A stretch of 64,000 nucleotides of DNA, taken from the NCBI RefSeq assembly GCF_018459925.1, contig NZ_CP075371.1:310001-374000 (forward strand), given 5' to 3'. Shown here piece by piece: positions 17,217 through 29,124 of the stretch (positions within the stretch are counted from its first letter, which is position 1; each line of letters begins with the position of its first letter). The notes below the pieces were generated by a model that did no database searches, was not told the origin of the DNA, and worked only from the letters and a program-made list of their open reading frames with translations. This DNA is from Nocardioides aquaticus (lineage in GTDB: Bacteria > Actinomycetota > Actinomycetes > Propionibacteriales > Nocardioidaceae). A program made the translations under genes and the position numbers.

Positions 17217-19684
17217 CAGCCCTCCCGGACCAGCAGGGCGACCGGGTAGGTCGCGAGGATCCCGGCGAGGTCGTCGCCGACCTCGCGGTCGGTCAGCACG
17301 TCGCGCCAGCGGGCGCCGTCACCGGCGGAGGGCAGGTCGAGCCGGGTGTCGCCCCACCCGCCGCGGGCGGCCAGGCCGACCGGGAGCCGGGTGGCCACGG
17401 CGACCACGCCACCGCGGTCCAGGGCCACGACGTGGTCGGTCGCCGGCCCGGAGGCGGTGACCGGGGCGTAGCCGGTGAACAGCTCGGGGCGGTCGCGGCG
17501 CAGGCGCAGCGTCGCGGCGACCAGGCGCAGCTTGGCCATCCCGTCGTCGTCGGGCGACCCGACGAGGGCCGAGTCGTCGGGCAGCGCGGCCAGGGCCCGG
17601 GTGCGCATCGCGAAGTCGACCGGGCGCCGGTTGTCGGGGTCGACCAGGCTCTGCTCCCACAGCTCGCTGCCCTGGTAGACGTCGGGGACGCCGGGCACCG
17701 TGAGGCTGAGCAGCTTGGCCGACAAGGCGTTGCTCCAGCCCGGGCCGGCCAGGCGCTCCACGAGGTCGGTGATCAACTCGCGCACCTCGGGCCGGTCGAT
17801 CGCGGCGTCCACGGCGGCGTGCACCGCGTCCTCGTACGCGGGGTCCTGCGCGGTCCACGTGGTGCGGTCGCCGGCCTCGCGCATCGCCTTCTCGGCGTAG
17901 CCGTGCAGCCGGGAGCGCAGGTCGTCGGGCAGGGACCGGTCGGGGGCGGTGGCCGGCCAGGCGCCGACGACGGCCTGCCAGAGCAGGTTGCCGAAGCCGG
18001 GGTCGGGCAGGGGGGCTAGGTCGAGCAGGCGGGCCAGGGCGGCCTCCCACGCGTCGGGCACCTCGGCCAGGACGGAGATCCGGGCCCGGACGTCCTCGCC
18101 GCGCTTGGTGTCGTGGGTCGAGCCGGCGGTCATCGCGTGGGGCCGCTCGGCCTGGCGGCGCGCCATCTCCTCGTGGAAACCCGTGACGCCGAGGGAGAAG
18201 ACGCTGGGGTCGCCGCCGACCTCGGTCAGCGAGGTCAGCGGGGACCAGCGGTAGAAGGCGCAGTCCTCGACGCCCTTGGCCATCACCATGCCGCTGGTCT
18301 GCTGCAGGCGTCGGGTGGCGTCGAGGGCGGGGTCGCCGAGCGGGCCGGCGAGGGCGTCGAGCGTGGCCGCCAGGTCGGGGCGGTGACCCCGGGCGTCGGC
18401 CAGGGCCGCGTCGAGGTGCTCGCGACCGGCGTCGGGGTCCTCGGGGCTCAGGTAGGAGCGGTAGACGCCGAAGCAGGCCAGCACCTCGGACACGGCGTCG
18501 ACGGCGGCGTCGTCGCCGAGCGCGTCGACCACGTCGGGCCGCTCGCGGCGCAGGTCGCGCACGATCCGGCGGACCTCGCTGTGCAGGATCGTGTCGGCCA
18601 CGGTGCGCTTGGTGCCGTGCACCAGGGAGTGCCAGGTGGCCGCGCCGTCGTCGCCGGCGGACTCCCGGCCGCGGAGCCGGGCGTCGAGCGCGCTCAGCGG
18701 GACCTCGCCGGCCGGGTCGACCAGGACGCGGTCGACGTGGGCCATCGCGTCGTACCCCGTGGTGCCGGCGGTGGCCCAGTCGGTGGGCAGCTCCTCGCCG
18801 GGCTCGAGGATCTTCTCGACCAGCACGTAGGCGCCGCCGGTGATCCCGGCCAGGTCGTCGAGGTAGCCGCGCGGGTCGCGCAGGCCGTCGGGGTGGTCCA
18901 CGCGCAGACCGTCGACGAGGCCCTCGTCGAACCAGCGGCGGATCTCCTGGTGGCTCTCGTCGCGCACCGCCGGCAGCTCGACGCGGATGCCGGCGAGCGT
19001 GTTCACGGCGAAGAAGCGGCGGTAGTTCAGGCCGGCGTCGGCCACCCGCCAGTTGACCAGCTGGTACGCCTGCCGGGCGTGCACCTCGTCGGCGTCGTCG
19101 CCGGGCTGGGCCGTGCCGGGCGCGACCGGCAGGACGTGGTCGTGGTAGCGCAGCGTCAGCTGTCCGAGGTCGCCGGCGACCAGGGCGAGGTGGCCCACCC
19201 GGGCCTCGGGCGTGCCGGGAGCGGGCGCGTCGGCGGGGTGGGCGGCGTCGAAGGCCTGGTCGTCGTCGCCGACGACCGGGATCCGGACGCGCCCGTCGCC
19301 GGCGTCCCAGTCGACGTCGAACGCGGCGGCGTACGCCGACTCGCGCCCGTGCGTGAGGAGGTCCCACCACCACCCGTTCTGCACCGGCGTGGCCACGCCG
19401 ACGTGGTTGGGCACCACGTCGACCAGCACGCCCATCCCCAGCTCGCGGGCCCGCTCCGAGACCGCGGCGAGCCCGGCCGTGCCGCCCCGTGCGGGGTCGA
19501 CGTGGTCGTGGTCGACGACGTCGTAGCCGTGGTCGCTGCCGGGCTCGGCGGTCAGCAGCGGCGACAGGTAAACCCAGTCCGCGCCGAGGTCGTGCAGGTA
19601 GTCGAGCAGGCCGGCGACCTCGAGCAGGTCCTGCTCGGCGCTGACCTGGACGCGGTAGGTCGAGGCGGGCACGCGGGCGGTCAT
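17216..19684 (-). CDS. treY: Maltooligosyl trehalose synthase
   Basis: 822-residue GH13 enzyme that isomerises the reducing-end alpha-1,4 bond of maltodextrins to the alpha,alpha-1,1 bond of trehalose. Conserved features: [10 protein letters not shown] (35-44), VDVVPNHVG (88-96), nucleophile Asp263 in [11 protein letters not shown] and acid Glu290 in VLVEKIL. The start ATG lies one base after the treX stop, and its own stop overlaps treZ, so the three genes are translationally coupled. Length is at the upper end of the family. Confidence 0.95.
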   Translation of the reverse strand: MTARVPASTYRVQVSAEQDLLEVAGLLDYLHDLGADWVYLSPLLTAEPGSDHGYDVVDHDHVDPARGGTAGLAAVSERARELGMGVLVDVVPNHVGVATPVQNGWWWDLLTHGRESAYAAAFDVDWDAGDGRVRIPVVGDDDQAFDAAHPADAPAPGTPEARVGHLALVAGDLGQLTLRYHDHVLPVAPGTAQPGDDADEVHARQAYQLVNWRVADAGLNYRRFFAVNTLAGIRVELPAVRDESHQEIRRWFDEGLVDGLRVDHPDGLRDPRGYLDDLAGITGGAYVLVEKILEPGEELPTDWATAGTTGYDAMAHVDRVLVDPAGEVPLSALDARLRGRESAGDDGAATWHSLVHGTKRTVADTILHSEVRRIVRDLRRERPDVVDALGDDAAVDAVSEVLACFGVYRSYLSPEDPDAGREHLDAALADARGHRPDLAATLDALAGPLGDPALDATRRLQQTSGMVMAKGVEDCAFYRWSPLTSLTEVGGDPSVFSLGVTGFHEEMARRQAERPHAMTAGSTHDTKRGEDVRARISVLAEVPDAWEAALARLLDLAPLPDPGFGNLLWQAVVGAWPATAPDRSLPDDLRSRLHGYAEKAMREAGDRTTWTAQDPAYEDAVHAAVDAAIDRPEVRELITDLVERLAGPGWSNALSAKLLSLTVPGVPDVYQGSELWEQSLVDPDNRRPVDFAMRTRALAALPDDSALVGSPDDDGMAKLRLVAATLRLRRDRPELFTGYAPVTASGPATDHVVALDRGGVVAVATRLPVGLAARGGWGDTRLDLPSAGDGARWRDVLTDREVGDDLAGILATYPVALLVREG

Positions 19685-19685
19685 G

Positions 19686-21962
<2,277 letters not shown>

Positions 21963-22105
21963 GTGACGTCCTTCAGCTCTGCGACCCGCGAGGACCCGCG
22001 GTTGGATCGATCAAACCACAGTGCGGGGAGGCCCACTCCCACCCCTGGGTGCCTTCCTGGGCGCGCGCGCCCGGTCCTGCGGGGCCGGGTCACCGGCCGG
22101 GTCAC

Positions 22106-22111
22106 TAGCCT
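22106..22111 (+). promoter_or_regulatory. -10 hexamer TAGCCT of leaderless VIT-transporter promoter
   Basis: TAGCCT ends 6 nt before the ATG at 22118. Confidence 0.5.
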
Positions 22112-22117
22112 CGGCCC

Positions 22118-22837
22118 ATGGCCTCCTCGGACCTCCCCGCGCACCCCGGTGAGCCGCACGTGCCGGGCCTGGCGCAGCGGCTGAGCTGGGTGCGGGCGGG
22201 CGTGCTGGGCGCCAACGACGGGATCGTGTCGACCGCGGGCCTCGTGGTCGGTGTGGCCGGGGCCACGACGTCGCGCTCCAGCCTGCTGGTCGCCGGCGTG
22301 GCCGGCCTGGTCGCCGGGGCGGCGAGCATGGCGGCGGGGGAGTACGTCTCGGTGTCCACGCAGCGCGACTCCGAGCGGGCGCTGCTGGAGAAGGAGCGCC
22401 GGGAGCTGGCCGAGGAGCCCGCGGCGGAGCTGGCCGAGCTGGCCGGTCTCTACGTCGCCCGGGGCCTCGACCCGGACCTGGCGGAGCAGGTCGCGGTGCA
22501 GCTGACCGAGCACGGCGCGCTCGCCGCGCACGCCGAGGTCGAGCTGGGGCTGGACCCCGACGCGCTGACCAGCCCGGTCGCGGCGGCGGTCGCGTCGATG
22601 GTGAGCTTCACCGTCGGGGCGCTGCTCCCGCTGCTGACGATCCTGCTGGCCCCCGAGCCGGCCCGGGTGCCGCTGACGGTCGCCGCCGTGGCCGTGGCGC
22701 TGGCGCTGACCGGCTGGGCCAGCGCCTCGCTCGCCAGCAGTCCGCGGGGGCGGGCGGTGGCGCGCAACGTCGCCGGCGGCGTGCTGGCGATGGTCGTGAC
22801 CTACCTGGTCGGTGCGCTCGTGGGGACCCGGCTGTGA
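22118..22837 (+). CDS. VIT1/CCC1-family Fe2+/Mn2+ transporter
   Basis: 239 residues. VRAGVLGANDGIVSTAGLVVGVAGA and AASMAAGEYVSVSTQRDSE are hallmark segments of VIT/CCC1 proteins, followed by a cytoplasmic acidic helix-rich insert (~85-145, many Glu, likely metal-binding) and three further membrane helices; about five in all. These proteins export or sequester ferrous iron or manganese. Leaderless ATG after TAGCCT. The stop overlaps thpR (GTGA). Confidence 0.9.
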   Translation: MASSDLPAHPGEPHVPGLAQRLSWVRAGVLGANDGIVSTAGLVVGVAGATTSRSSLLVAGVAGLVAGAASMAAGEYVSVSTQRDSERALLEKERRELAEEPAAELAELAGLYVARGLDPDLAEQVAVQLTEHGALAAHAEVELGLDPDALTSPVAAAVASMVSFTVGALLPLLTILLAPEPARVPLTVAAVAVALALTGWASASLASSPRGRAVARNVAGGVLAMVVTYLVGALVGTRL

Positions 22838-23445
22838 GGGTCTTCGCGGCGCTGGTGCCGCCGGTCGCGGCGCGTGAGGACCTCGCGGACTTCCTCGCCC
22901 CGCGGTGGGAGGCCGGACGGGCCGACGGGCTGCGGTGGACCGACCCCGAGCAGTGGCACGTGACGCTGGCGTTCGCCGCGGACGTCGACGACTGGCGCCT
23001 CGAGGAGGCGGAGGAGCGGCTGGCGGCCGCGGCGGCGCGGTCGGAGCCGCTGGTGGGCGCCGTCGCCGGCGGCGGCGCGTTCCCGGACCCCGTCGGGGCG
23101 AAGGTGGTGTGGGCCGGCCTGGTGCTGGACGGTGGGGGTGCGGCCGTGCTGGGGCGGCTCGCGGTCGGCGCCCGCACGGCGCTGGCCACCGCGGGCGCCG
23201 AGGTCGACGGTGCGCGGTTCCGCCCGCACCTCACCCTGGCCCGCCGCAACCGGCCCGGTCGGGTCGACGACTGGCTCCGCCTGCTCGACGGCTACCGCGG
23301 CCCGGTCGGGGCGTACGAGCACCTCACGCTGGTGGCCTCCCACCTCGGCGAGGGACCCCGCGGCCGGCCGCGGCACGAGGTGCTCGCCGAGCTGCCCCTG
23401 GGTGGGAGCCCGCCCGGGGCCGTGGGTCAGCCCGCGACGCCGTAG
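22834..23445 (+). CDS. thpR: RNA 2',3'-cyclic phosphodiesterase (2H family)
   Basis: 203-residue 2H phosphoesterase. The two catalytic H-x-T/S-x motifs are HVTL (QWHVTLAF) and HLTL (RPHLTLAR), spaced as in ThpR/LigT proteins. N-terminus RVFAALVPP is typical. GTG start overlaps the transporter stop, so it is co-translated. The 3' end overlaps the convergent upp gene by 19 bp. Physiological substrate in bacteria is not settled. Confidence 0.88.
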   Translation: MRVFAALVPPVAAREDLADFLAPRWEAGRADGLRWTDPEQWHVTLAFAADVDDWRLEEAEERLAAAAARSEPLVGAVAGGGAFPDPVGAKVVWAGLVLDGGGAAVLGRLAVGARTALATAGAEVDGARFRPHLTLARRNRPGRVDDWLRLLDGYRGPVGAYEHLTLVASHLGEGPRGRPRHEVLAELPLGGSPPGAVGQPATP

Positions 23446-24068
23446 AGGCGGTCGCCGGCGTCGCCGAGGCCCGGGACGATGTAGCCGAGCTCGTTGAGGC
23501 GCTCGTCCATGGCGGCGGTGACGATGGTGACCGGGACCGGGTGGTCGCCGAGGGCGGCCTCAAGCTTGGCGCAGCCCTCGGGCGCGGCGAGCAGGCAGAT
23601 CACGGTGATGTCGTCGGCCCCACGGCTGGTCAGGAACTCGATCGCCGCGATCAGGGTGCCGCCGGTGGCCAGCATCGGGTCCAGGACGTAGCACTGGCGC
23701 CCGGACAGGTCGTCGGGCAGCCGCTCGGCGTAGGTCGACGCCTCGAGGGTCTCCTCGTTGCGCACCATCCCGAGGAAGCCGACCTCGGCGGTCGGCAGCA
23801 GCCGCATCATCCCGTCGAGCATCCCCAGCCCGGCGCGCAGGATCGGCACCACGATCGGCTTGGGCGTGGCCAGGCGCACGCCGGTGGTCGGCGCGACCGG
23901 GGTGACGATCTCGTGCGGCTCGACGCGCACCGACCGGGTGGCCTCGTAGGCCAGCAGCGTCACGAGCTCGTCGGCGAGGCGGCGGAAGGTGGGCGAGTCG
24001 GTGCCGGCGTCGCGCAGCACGGTGAGCTTGTGGGCGACGAGCGGGTGGTCCACGACCTGGGTGCGCAT
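23427..24068 (-). CDS. upp: Uracil phosphoribosyltransferase
   Basis: 213 residues; converts uracil + PRPP to UMP in pyrimidine salvage. Diagnostic motifs: PILRAGLGM and the PRPP-binding loop [11 protein letters not shown], with the C-terminal uracil-binding [18 protein letters not shown] at 24068 is fixed by family length and by a TAGGCT -10 box 7 nt upstream on the minus strand. Its 3' end overlaps thpR antisense by 19 bp. Confidence 0.96.
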   Translation of the reverse strand: MRTQVVDHPLVAHKLTVLRDAGTDSPTFRRLADELVTLLAYEATRSVRVEPHEIVTPVAPTTGVRLATPKPIVVPILRAGLGMLDGMMRLLPTAEVGFLGMVRNEETLEASTYAERLPDDLSGRQCYVLDPMLATGGTLIAAIEFLTSRGADDITVICLLAAPEGCAKLEAALGDHPVPVTIVTAAMDERLNELGYIVPGLGDAGDRLYGVAG

Positions 24069-24075
24069 GCGACGG

Positions 24076-24081
24076 AGCCTA
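24076..24081 (-). promoter_or_regulatory. -10 hexamer TAGGCT of leaderless upp promoter
   Basis: On the minus strand TAGGCT ends 7 nt before the upp ATG. Confidence 0.6.
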
Positions 24082-24201
24082 GTGGTCGGCACCGGCGGGT
24101 CACGGCGGACGTACGCCCCTCTTGGTCCTCGCGTCCGGACCTGCGACGCTGGTCGCGGCGCCCCCGTCGGTCGCCGTCCCCCACCCAGACGGAGGCCTGC
24201 C

Positions 24202-24705
24202 ATGAGCGAGGAACCGCTCGAGCAGCTCGACGCCGTCGACTTCGCCGTGATCGCCTTCCACGTCGACGGTGAGTGGGACGTCGACGAGCTCACGCTCGAC
24301 CACCTCCTGGACGCCCCGACCCTGGTCGCGGCGATGCGCCGGCTGCCGGGCGAGGACTCGGTCGCGCTGGTCGCGGTGGACGAGGACTGGTTCCTGGTGG
24401 CCCGCGTCGTCGAGGGACGGGTCCGGATGCTGCTCTCCGACGCCACCGCGGCCGAGGACTGGGACCTGGCGGCCTCCGTGCTGGACCTGCTCGGCCTGCC
24501 CGAGCCCGAGGACGACGACGACCAGGTGCCCGCCGGTGACCTGGGGCTGCTGGCCGACCTCGGCATGGGCGCCGAGGACCTGGGCGCGCTGATCGCCGAC
24601 CTCGACCTCTACCCGGAGGAGATCCTCTCCGAGGTGGCCGAGGAGATCGGGTTCGGCGACGACTTCGACGACGTCGTCGGGCTGGCCCCGGCCGACCACG
24701 CCTGA
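24202..24705 (+). CDS. tRNA adenosine deaminase-associated protein
   Basis: 167-residue, strongly acidic protein starting [14 protein letters not shown], preceded by GGAGG. It belongs to the actinobacterial family annotated as putative tRNA adenosine deaminase-associated (always next to tadA), with [28 protein letters not shown] as the recognisable core and an acidic helical C-terminus. No catalytic motif. It sits 6 bp upstream of tadA, so a role as partner or regulator of TadA is suggested by context only. Confidence 0.85.
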   Translation: MSEEPLEQLDAVDFAVIAFHVDGEWDVDELTLDHLLDAPTLVAAMRRLPGEDSVALVAVDEDWFLVARVVEGRVRMLLSDATAAEDWDLAASVLDLLGLPEPEDDDDQVPAGDLGLLADLGMGAEDLGALIADLDLYPEEILSEVAEEIGFGDDFDDVVGLAPADHA

Positions 24706-25182
<477 letters not shown>

Positions 25183-25189
25183 GGGGCGG

Positions 25190-25222
25190 CGCGGCTGAGG
25201 CGCGGCTGAGGCGCGGCTGAGG
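25190..25222 (+). repeat. Three 11-bp tandem repeats carrying stops in all frames
   Basis: Three perfect copies of CGCGGCTGAGG directly after tadA. Because the unit is 11 bp, its TGA falls at 25196, 25207 and 25218, one in each reading frame. Confidence 0.85.
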
Positions 25223-25226
25223 GCGT

Positions 25227-25286
25227 GGCGCGGGACGTCAGACGGACGGGGGACACGTTTGCCCGGAACGCATGACGTCCCGCGCC
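25227..25286. repeat. Inverted repeat, dispersed family B, copy 1 (possible bidirectional terminator)
   Basis: Arms GGCGCGGGACGTCA (25227-25240) and TGACGTCCCGCGCC (25273-25286) are perfect 14-bp complements around 32 nt. The right arm shares 17 identical bases (ACGCATGACGTCCCGCG) with the complement of the left arm at 45038-45054. Lies between convergent tadA and the LacI gene. Confidence 0.75.
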
Positions 25287-25310
25287 GTGGGCCAGCCCGG
25301 CCCCGGCGCG

Positions 25311-26351
25311 TCAGCCGAGCGTCGAGGTCCGGGCGACCAGCTCGGGGGTGAACAGCACCTGCCGGTGGACGTGGTCGGTCTCGGTCGTCTCGGCCAGCAG
25401 CAGGTCGGTGGCGGTGCGGCCGAGCTCGCGGCGCGGCTGCCGCACCGAGGTGAGCGGGACGGCCGCCGCCGCGGCGAACTCGATGTCGTCGTAACCCACG
25501 ATCGCCAGCTCCTCGGGCACCCGGTGACCCCCGGCGATGGCCTGCTGCAGGAGCCCGAGCGCGAGCAGGTCGTTGGCGCAGAACGCCGCGGTGGGTCGCC
25601 GGGAGCGGGGTACGCCGGCCAGCCGGTCGCCCGCGGCCCGGCCCTCGGCGACGGTCAGCGCCGAGGTGCCCACGGTGGTGAGGTCTGCCTCGGGCAGGCC
25701 GGCGGCGGCCCACGCCTCGCGGGCGCCCGCCAGGCGGTCGCGGACCTGACCGAGGTCCCTCGGCCCACCGACGAAGGCGACCCGCTGGTGACCGAGGTCG
25801 ACGAGGTGCTCGATCGCGACCCGTCCTCCGTGCCGGTCGTCGACGCCGACCGAGCAGAGCCGGTCGTCGTGGCGGACGCGGTCGACGACCACGACGGGGG
25901 TGCCGCGGGAGGCGACCTCGGTCAGCACCGGGGAGTCCGGGTCGACGGGGGTGACCAGGATGCCCTGCACCCGCTGCTGCTCGAGGTGGTCGAGGTAGTC
26001 GCGCTCCCGGGCTGCACGCTGGTCGCTGTTGCACAGGAAGACCGCGAGGCCGGCGGCCTCGGCGGCGCCCTCGATACCACCGGCCACGTCGGTGAAGAAC
26101 GGGTTGCCGGCGTCGAGCACGACGTAGGCCAGGACCCGGCTTCGGCCGGCCCGCAGCTGGCGGGCCGACTCGTTGCGGACGAAGCCGAGGTCGGCCATGG
26201 CCTGCTCCACCCGGGAGCGGGTGCCGGCCGAGACCCGGTCGGGCCGGTTGAGCACGTTCGAGACAGTGCCCAGCGAGACGCCGGCGGCGGAGGCGACGTC
26301 CTTCACGCCGGGCGCCCGCAGCGGGGACGTGCCCGTGCCGTCCGGCGGCAT
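25311..26351 (-). CDS. LacI-family regulator, probable rhamnose repressor
   Basis: 346 residues. LacI headpiece at ~13-60 (VKDVASAAGVSLGTVSNVLN with hinge RQLRAGRSR), then a periplasmic-binding-like sugar domain (VLAYVVLDAGNPFFTDVAGGIEG ... AFCANDLLALGLLQQ). The ATG at 26351 is preceded by GAGGAGG. It is divergent from the sugar ABC transporter; a palindrome TTGAAACCTTTCAA lies just downstream of that promoter and a half-palindrome in front of its own gene. It probably represses the rhamnose genes and is induced by a rhamnose metabolite; the ligand is inferred from the neighbouring pathway. Confidence 0.88.
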   Translation of the reverse strand: MPPDGTGTSPLRAPGVKDVASAAGVSLGTVSNVLNRPDRVSAGTRSRVEQAMADLGFVRNESARQLRAGRSRVLAYVVLDAGNPFFTDVAGGIEGAAEAAGLAVFLCNSDQRAARERDYLDHLEQQRVQGILVTPVDPDSPVLTEVASRGTPVVVVDRVRHDDRLCSVGVDDRHGGRVAIEHLVDLGHQRVAFVGGPRDLGQVRDRLAGAREAWAAAGLPEADLTTVGTSALTVAEGRAAGDRLAGVPRSRRPTAAFCANDLLALGLLQQAIAGGHRVPEELAIVGYDDIEFAAAAAVPLTSVRQPRRELGRTATDLLLAETTETDHVHRQVLFTPELVARTSTLG

Positions 26352-26364
26352 CCGACCTCCTCGG

Positions 26365-26378
26365 TTGAAACGTTGTGG
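26365..26378 (-). promoter_or_regulatory. Imperfect LacI-type operator before the regulator gene
   Basis: TTGAAACGTT with a poor right half. It matches the left half of the operator at 26486 and lies 14 bp upstream of the regulator's ATG, suggesting autoregulation. Confidence 0.4.
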
Positions 26379-26442
26379 ACGTGACGGGACGGGAGGATCG
26401 ACCCCGTTCGCACGCCCTGCGCAGCGGATCCTGCCACACCTC

Positions 26443-26472
26443 TTGACGCCTGTGACAGCAGTCACCTAGTGT
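26443..26472 (+). promoter_or_regulatory. Promoter of the rhamnose transport operon
   Basis: TTGACG (26443-26448), an 18-bp spacer and TAGTGT (26467-26472): the best-formed sigma-70-like promoter in the window. Predicted start near 26479, directly before the LacI-type operator. Confidence 0.7.
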
Positions 26473-26485
26473 CCGGGACCACAGG

Positions 26486-26499
26486 TTGAAACCTTTCAA
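26486..26499. promoter_or_regulatory. LacI-type operator TTGAAACCTTTCAA
   Basis: Palindrome of 6-bp arms with a 2-bp centre, located at about +7 to +20 of the predicted transcript, between the promoter and the GGAGG ribosome-binding site. A repressor here would block transcription of the transport operon. Confidence 0.75.
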
Positions 26500-26512
26500 T
26501 CACGGAGGACCG

Positions 26513-28063
26513 ATGAGCACAGGGCCGAGCACGAGCGCGGGGACGTCCTCCCCGACGCTGGAGCTGCGCGAGGTCACCAAGTCGTTCGGCGCGGTCACCG
26601 CGTTGGCGGCGGGCACCCTGGTCGTGGAGCCCGGCTCGATCCACGCCCTGGTGGGGGAGAACGGCGCCGGCAAGTCGACGCTGGTCAAGGTCGTCGCAGG
26701 CGTCCACCGTCGCGACGGCGGCACCTTCCGCTTTCAAGGCGAGGACGTCGACTTCGGCTCGACTGCGGACTCCAAGGCGGCCGGCATCGCGGTGATCTAC
26801 CAGGAGCCGACGCTGTTCCCGGACCTCTCGGTCACCGAGAACCTCTTCATGGGTCGCCAGCCGCTGGGTCGCGGACGCCGCATCGACCAGAAGGCCATGC
26901 GCGAGGAGGCCCGCGCACTCTTCGCCCGGCTCGGCGTCGCGATCGACCCCGCCCGCCCCGCGCGCGGACTGTCGATCGCCGACCAGCAGATCATCGAGAT
27001 CGCCAAGGCCATCTCCTTGGACGCCGCCCTGCTGGTGATGGACGAGCCGACGGCCGCCCTGAGCGGCGTCGAGGTCGAGCGCCTCTTCACCGTCGCCCGC
27101 AGCCTGCGCGACGAGGGCCGCGCCCTGGTCTTCATCTCCCACCGCTTCGACGAGGTCTTCTCGCTCTGCGACACGGTCACCGTGATGCGAGACGGGGCCT
27201 ACGTGGCCACGCAGCCGATCGCGACGACCACCGTCGACGAGGTCGTCGCCCAGATGGTCGGCCGTGAGGTCGGCGAGCTCTTCCCCAAGACCTCGGCGCC
27301 GGTCGGCGACGTCGTGCTCGAGGTGGAGGGCCTGACCCGGGCCGGCGTCTTCACCGACGTCTCCTTCTCGGTGCGCGCCGGCGAGATCGTCGGCCTGGCC
27401 GGGCTGGTCGGCGCCGGGCGCAGCGAGATCGCCCGGGCCGTCTTCGGCGTCGACGCCTACGACCGCGGTTCGGTCCGCGTCGGCGGGTCCGACCTGCCTG
27501 CCGGCAGCCCCCGCGCCGCGATCAGCGCCGGGGTGGCCTTCGTGCCCGAGGACCGACGCCAGCAGGGCCTGGTCACCGAGGGCACCGTGGCCCGCAACGT
27601 CGCCGGTGTCATCCGCCGCGGCCTGAGCCGCGGCGGCATCCTGACCTCGCGCGCCGAGAACGCCGCCGCCGGACCGTGGGCGGCCCGGCTCGAGGTCAAG
27701 ACCAACGCCCTCGACATGCGTGCCGCCACCATGAGCGGCGGCAACCAGCAGAAGGTCGTGATCGCCAAGTGGCTCGCGACCGAGCCCCGCCTTCTCTTCA
27801 TCGACGAGCCCACCCGCGGCATCGACGTCGGCACCAAGGCCGAGGTCCACCGGCTGCTCTCCCAGCTCGCCGGAGACGGCCTGGCCATCGTGATGATCTC
27901 CTCCGAGCTCCCCGAGGTGCTCGGCATGGCCGACCGCGTCCTCGTGGTCTGCGAGGGGCGCATCACCGCCGAGATCGACCGCGACGACGCCACCCCGGAG
28001 GTCATCATGCGTGCCGCCACCCGCTCCGAGGCCGCGACCGGCGTGACGGGGGTGCCCGCGTGA
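26513..28063 (+). CDS. Sugar ABC transporter ATPase, double-domain (rhamnose, RhaT/RbsA type)
   Basis: 516 residues with two ABC domains, as in carbohydrate importers of the RbsA/CUT2 class. Domain 1: Walker A GENGAGKST near 44-52, LSIADQQIIEIAKA signature, Walker B LLVMDEPTAALS. Domain 2: GLVGAGRSE as the usual degenerate Walker A, MSGGNQQKVVIAKWL signature, FIDEPTRGIDVG. The ATG is preceded by GGAGG. First gene of the rhamnose operon, overlapping the first permease (GTGA). Rhamnose specificity is inferred from the downstream catabolic genes. Confidence 0.92.
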   Translation: MSTGPSTSAGTSSPTLELREVTKSFGAVTALAAGTLVVEPGSIHALVGENGAGKSTLVKVVAGVHRRDGGTFRFQGEDVDFGSTADSKAAGIAVIYQEPTLFPDLSVTENLFMGRQPLGRGRRIDQKAMREEARALFARLGVAIDPARPARGLSIADQQIIEIAKAISLDAALLVMDEPTAALSGVEVERLFTVARSLRDEGRALVFISHRFDEVFSLCDTVTVMRDGAYVATQPIATTTVDEVVAQMVGREVGELFPKTSAPVGDVVLEVEGLTRAGVFTDVSFSVRAGEIVGLAGLVGAGRSEIARAVFGVDAYDRGSVRVGGSDLPAGSPRAAISAGVAFVPEDRRQQGLVTEGTVARNVAGVIRRGLSRGGILTSRAENAAAGPWAARLEVKTNALDMRAATMSGGNQQKVVIAKWLATEPRLLFIDEPTRGIDVGTKAEVHRLLSQLAGDGLAIVMISSELPEVLGMADRVLVVCEGRITAEIDRDDATPEVIMRAATRSEAATGVTGVPA

Positions 28064-29124
28064 GCACCTCCCGAGTCGGCGGCCTGCTGCGCTCCCGCGA
28101 GCTCGCCGTCGCCGTGGTCCTGCTGCTGGTCGTCGCCCTGGCCACCTGGAACTCAGACTCGTTCCTGCTCAGCTCCGACGGGTGGCGCAACCTCCTGGTC
28201 ACCCCGTCGCTGCTGCTGCTCCTCGCCGTCGGCCAGACGGTCGTCATCATCACCCGCAACGTCGACCTGTCGGTCGGCTCGGTGCTCGGCCTGACCGCCT
28301 ACCTCACCGGCCGGCTCTTCACCGACAACCCCGGCATCCCGGTGGTCGTCGTGTTCCTCGCCGGCATCGCCATGGGCGCCCTGCTGGGGCTGGTCAACGG
28401 CGTGCTGGTCGCCTTCGGCAAGGTCCCCGCGCTGGTGATCACCCTGGGGACGCTCTACGTCTACCGCGGGATCTTCCTGTCCTGGGCCGGCAGCGACCGG
28501 ATCAACGCCAGCGACATGCCGTCCTCGTTCCTGTCCCTGGGCACCAGCAGCGTCCTCGGGATCCCGCTGCTGACCGTCCTGGCCGTCGTGGTGCTGGTCG
28601 TCGTGGGCCACCACCTGCGCACCACCCGCAGCGGCCGCGAGCTCTACGCGATCGGCTCCGACCCCGATGCCGCCCGGCTCTACGGCCTGCCCGTCACCCG
28701 CCGCGTGCTGACCGCGTTCGTCGTCAGCGGCGCGCTGGCCGGGCTGGCCGGCGTCGTCTACGCCGCCCGCTACGGCACGGTCAGCAGCGGCGCCGGGCTC
28801 AGCATCGAGCTCCAGGCCGTCGGTGCGGCGGTGATCGGCGGGGTCGCCATCTTCGGTGGCTCCGGCACGGTCTGGGGCGCCGCGATCGGCGCCTTCCTCC
28901 TGGTCACGATCAACCGGGCCCTGCCGGTCGTCGGGATCTCGGACTTCTGGCAGCAGGCCGTGGTCGGCGCGCTGATCCTCGCCGCGATCGTGCTCGACCG
29001 GGTCCTGGCCCGGCGCCAGGAGCGCCGGCTCGTCGCCGAGCAGACGTCCGTACGCCTCGACGCCCCACCACCGCCGGGCACCCCGCCGGCCTCGTCCTCC
29101 TCCTCGCGGAAGGCCCACGCATGA
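28060..29124 (+). CDS. Sugar ABC transporter permease 1 (rhamnose, RhaP type)
   Basis: 354-residue CUT2-class permease with about nine to ten membrane helices. NVDLSVGSVLGL and the later AVGAAVIGGVAIFGGSGTVWGA are conserved features of RbsC-like permeases. GTG start overlaps the ATPase stop. The Pro/Ser-rich C-terminal tail (PPPPGTPPASSSSS) is likely cytoplasmic and unstructured. It pairs with the second, frameshifted permease. Confidence 0.9.
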   Translation: MSTSRVGGLLRSRELAVAVVLLLVVALATWNSDSFLLSSDGWRNLLVTPSLLLLLAVGQTVVIITRNVDLSVGSVLGLTAYLTGRLFTDNPGIPVVVVFLAGIAMGALLGLVNGVLVAFGKVPALVITLGTLYVYRGIFLSWAGSDRINASDMPSSFLSLGTSSVLGIPLLTVLAVVVLVVVGHHLRTTRSGRELYAIGSDPDAARLYGLPVTRRVLTAFVVSGALAGLAGVVYAARYGTVSSGAGLSIELQAVGAAVIGGVAIFGGSGTVWGAAIGAFLLVTINRALPVVGISDFWQQAVVGALILAAIVLDRVLARRQERRLVAEQTSVRLDAPPPPGTPPASSSSSRKAHA

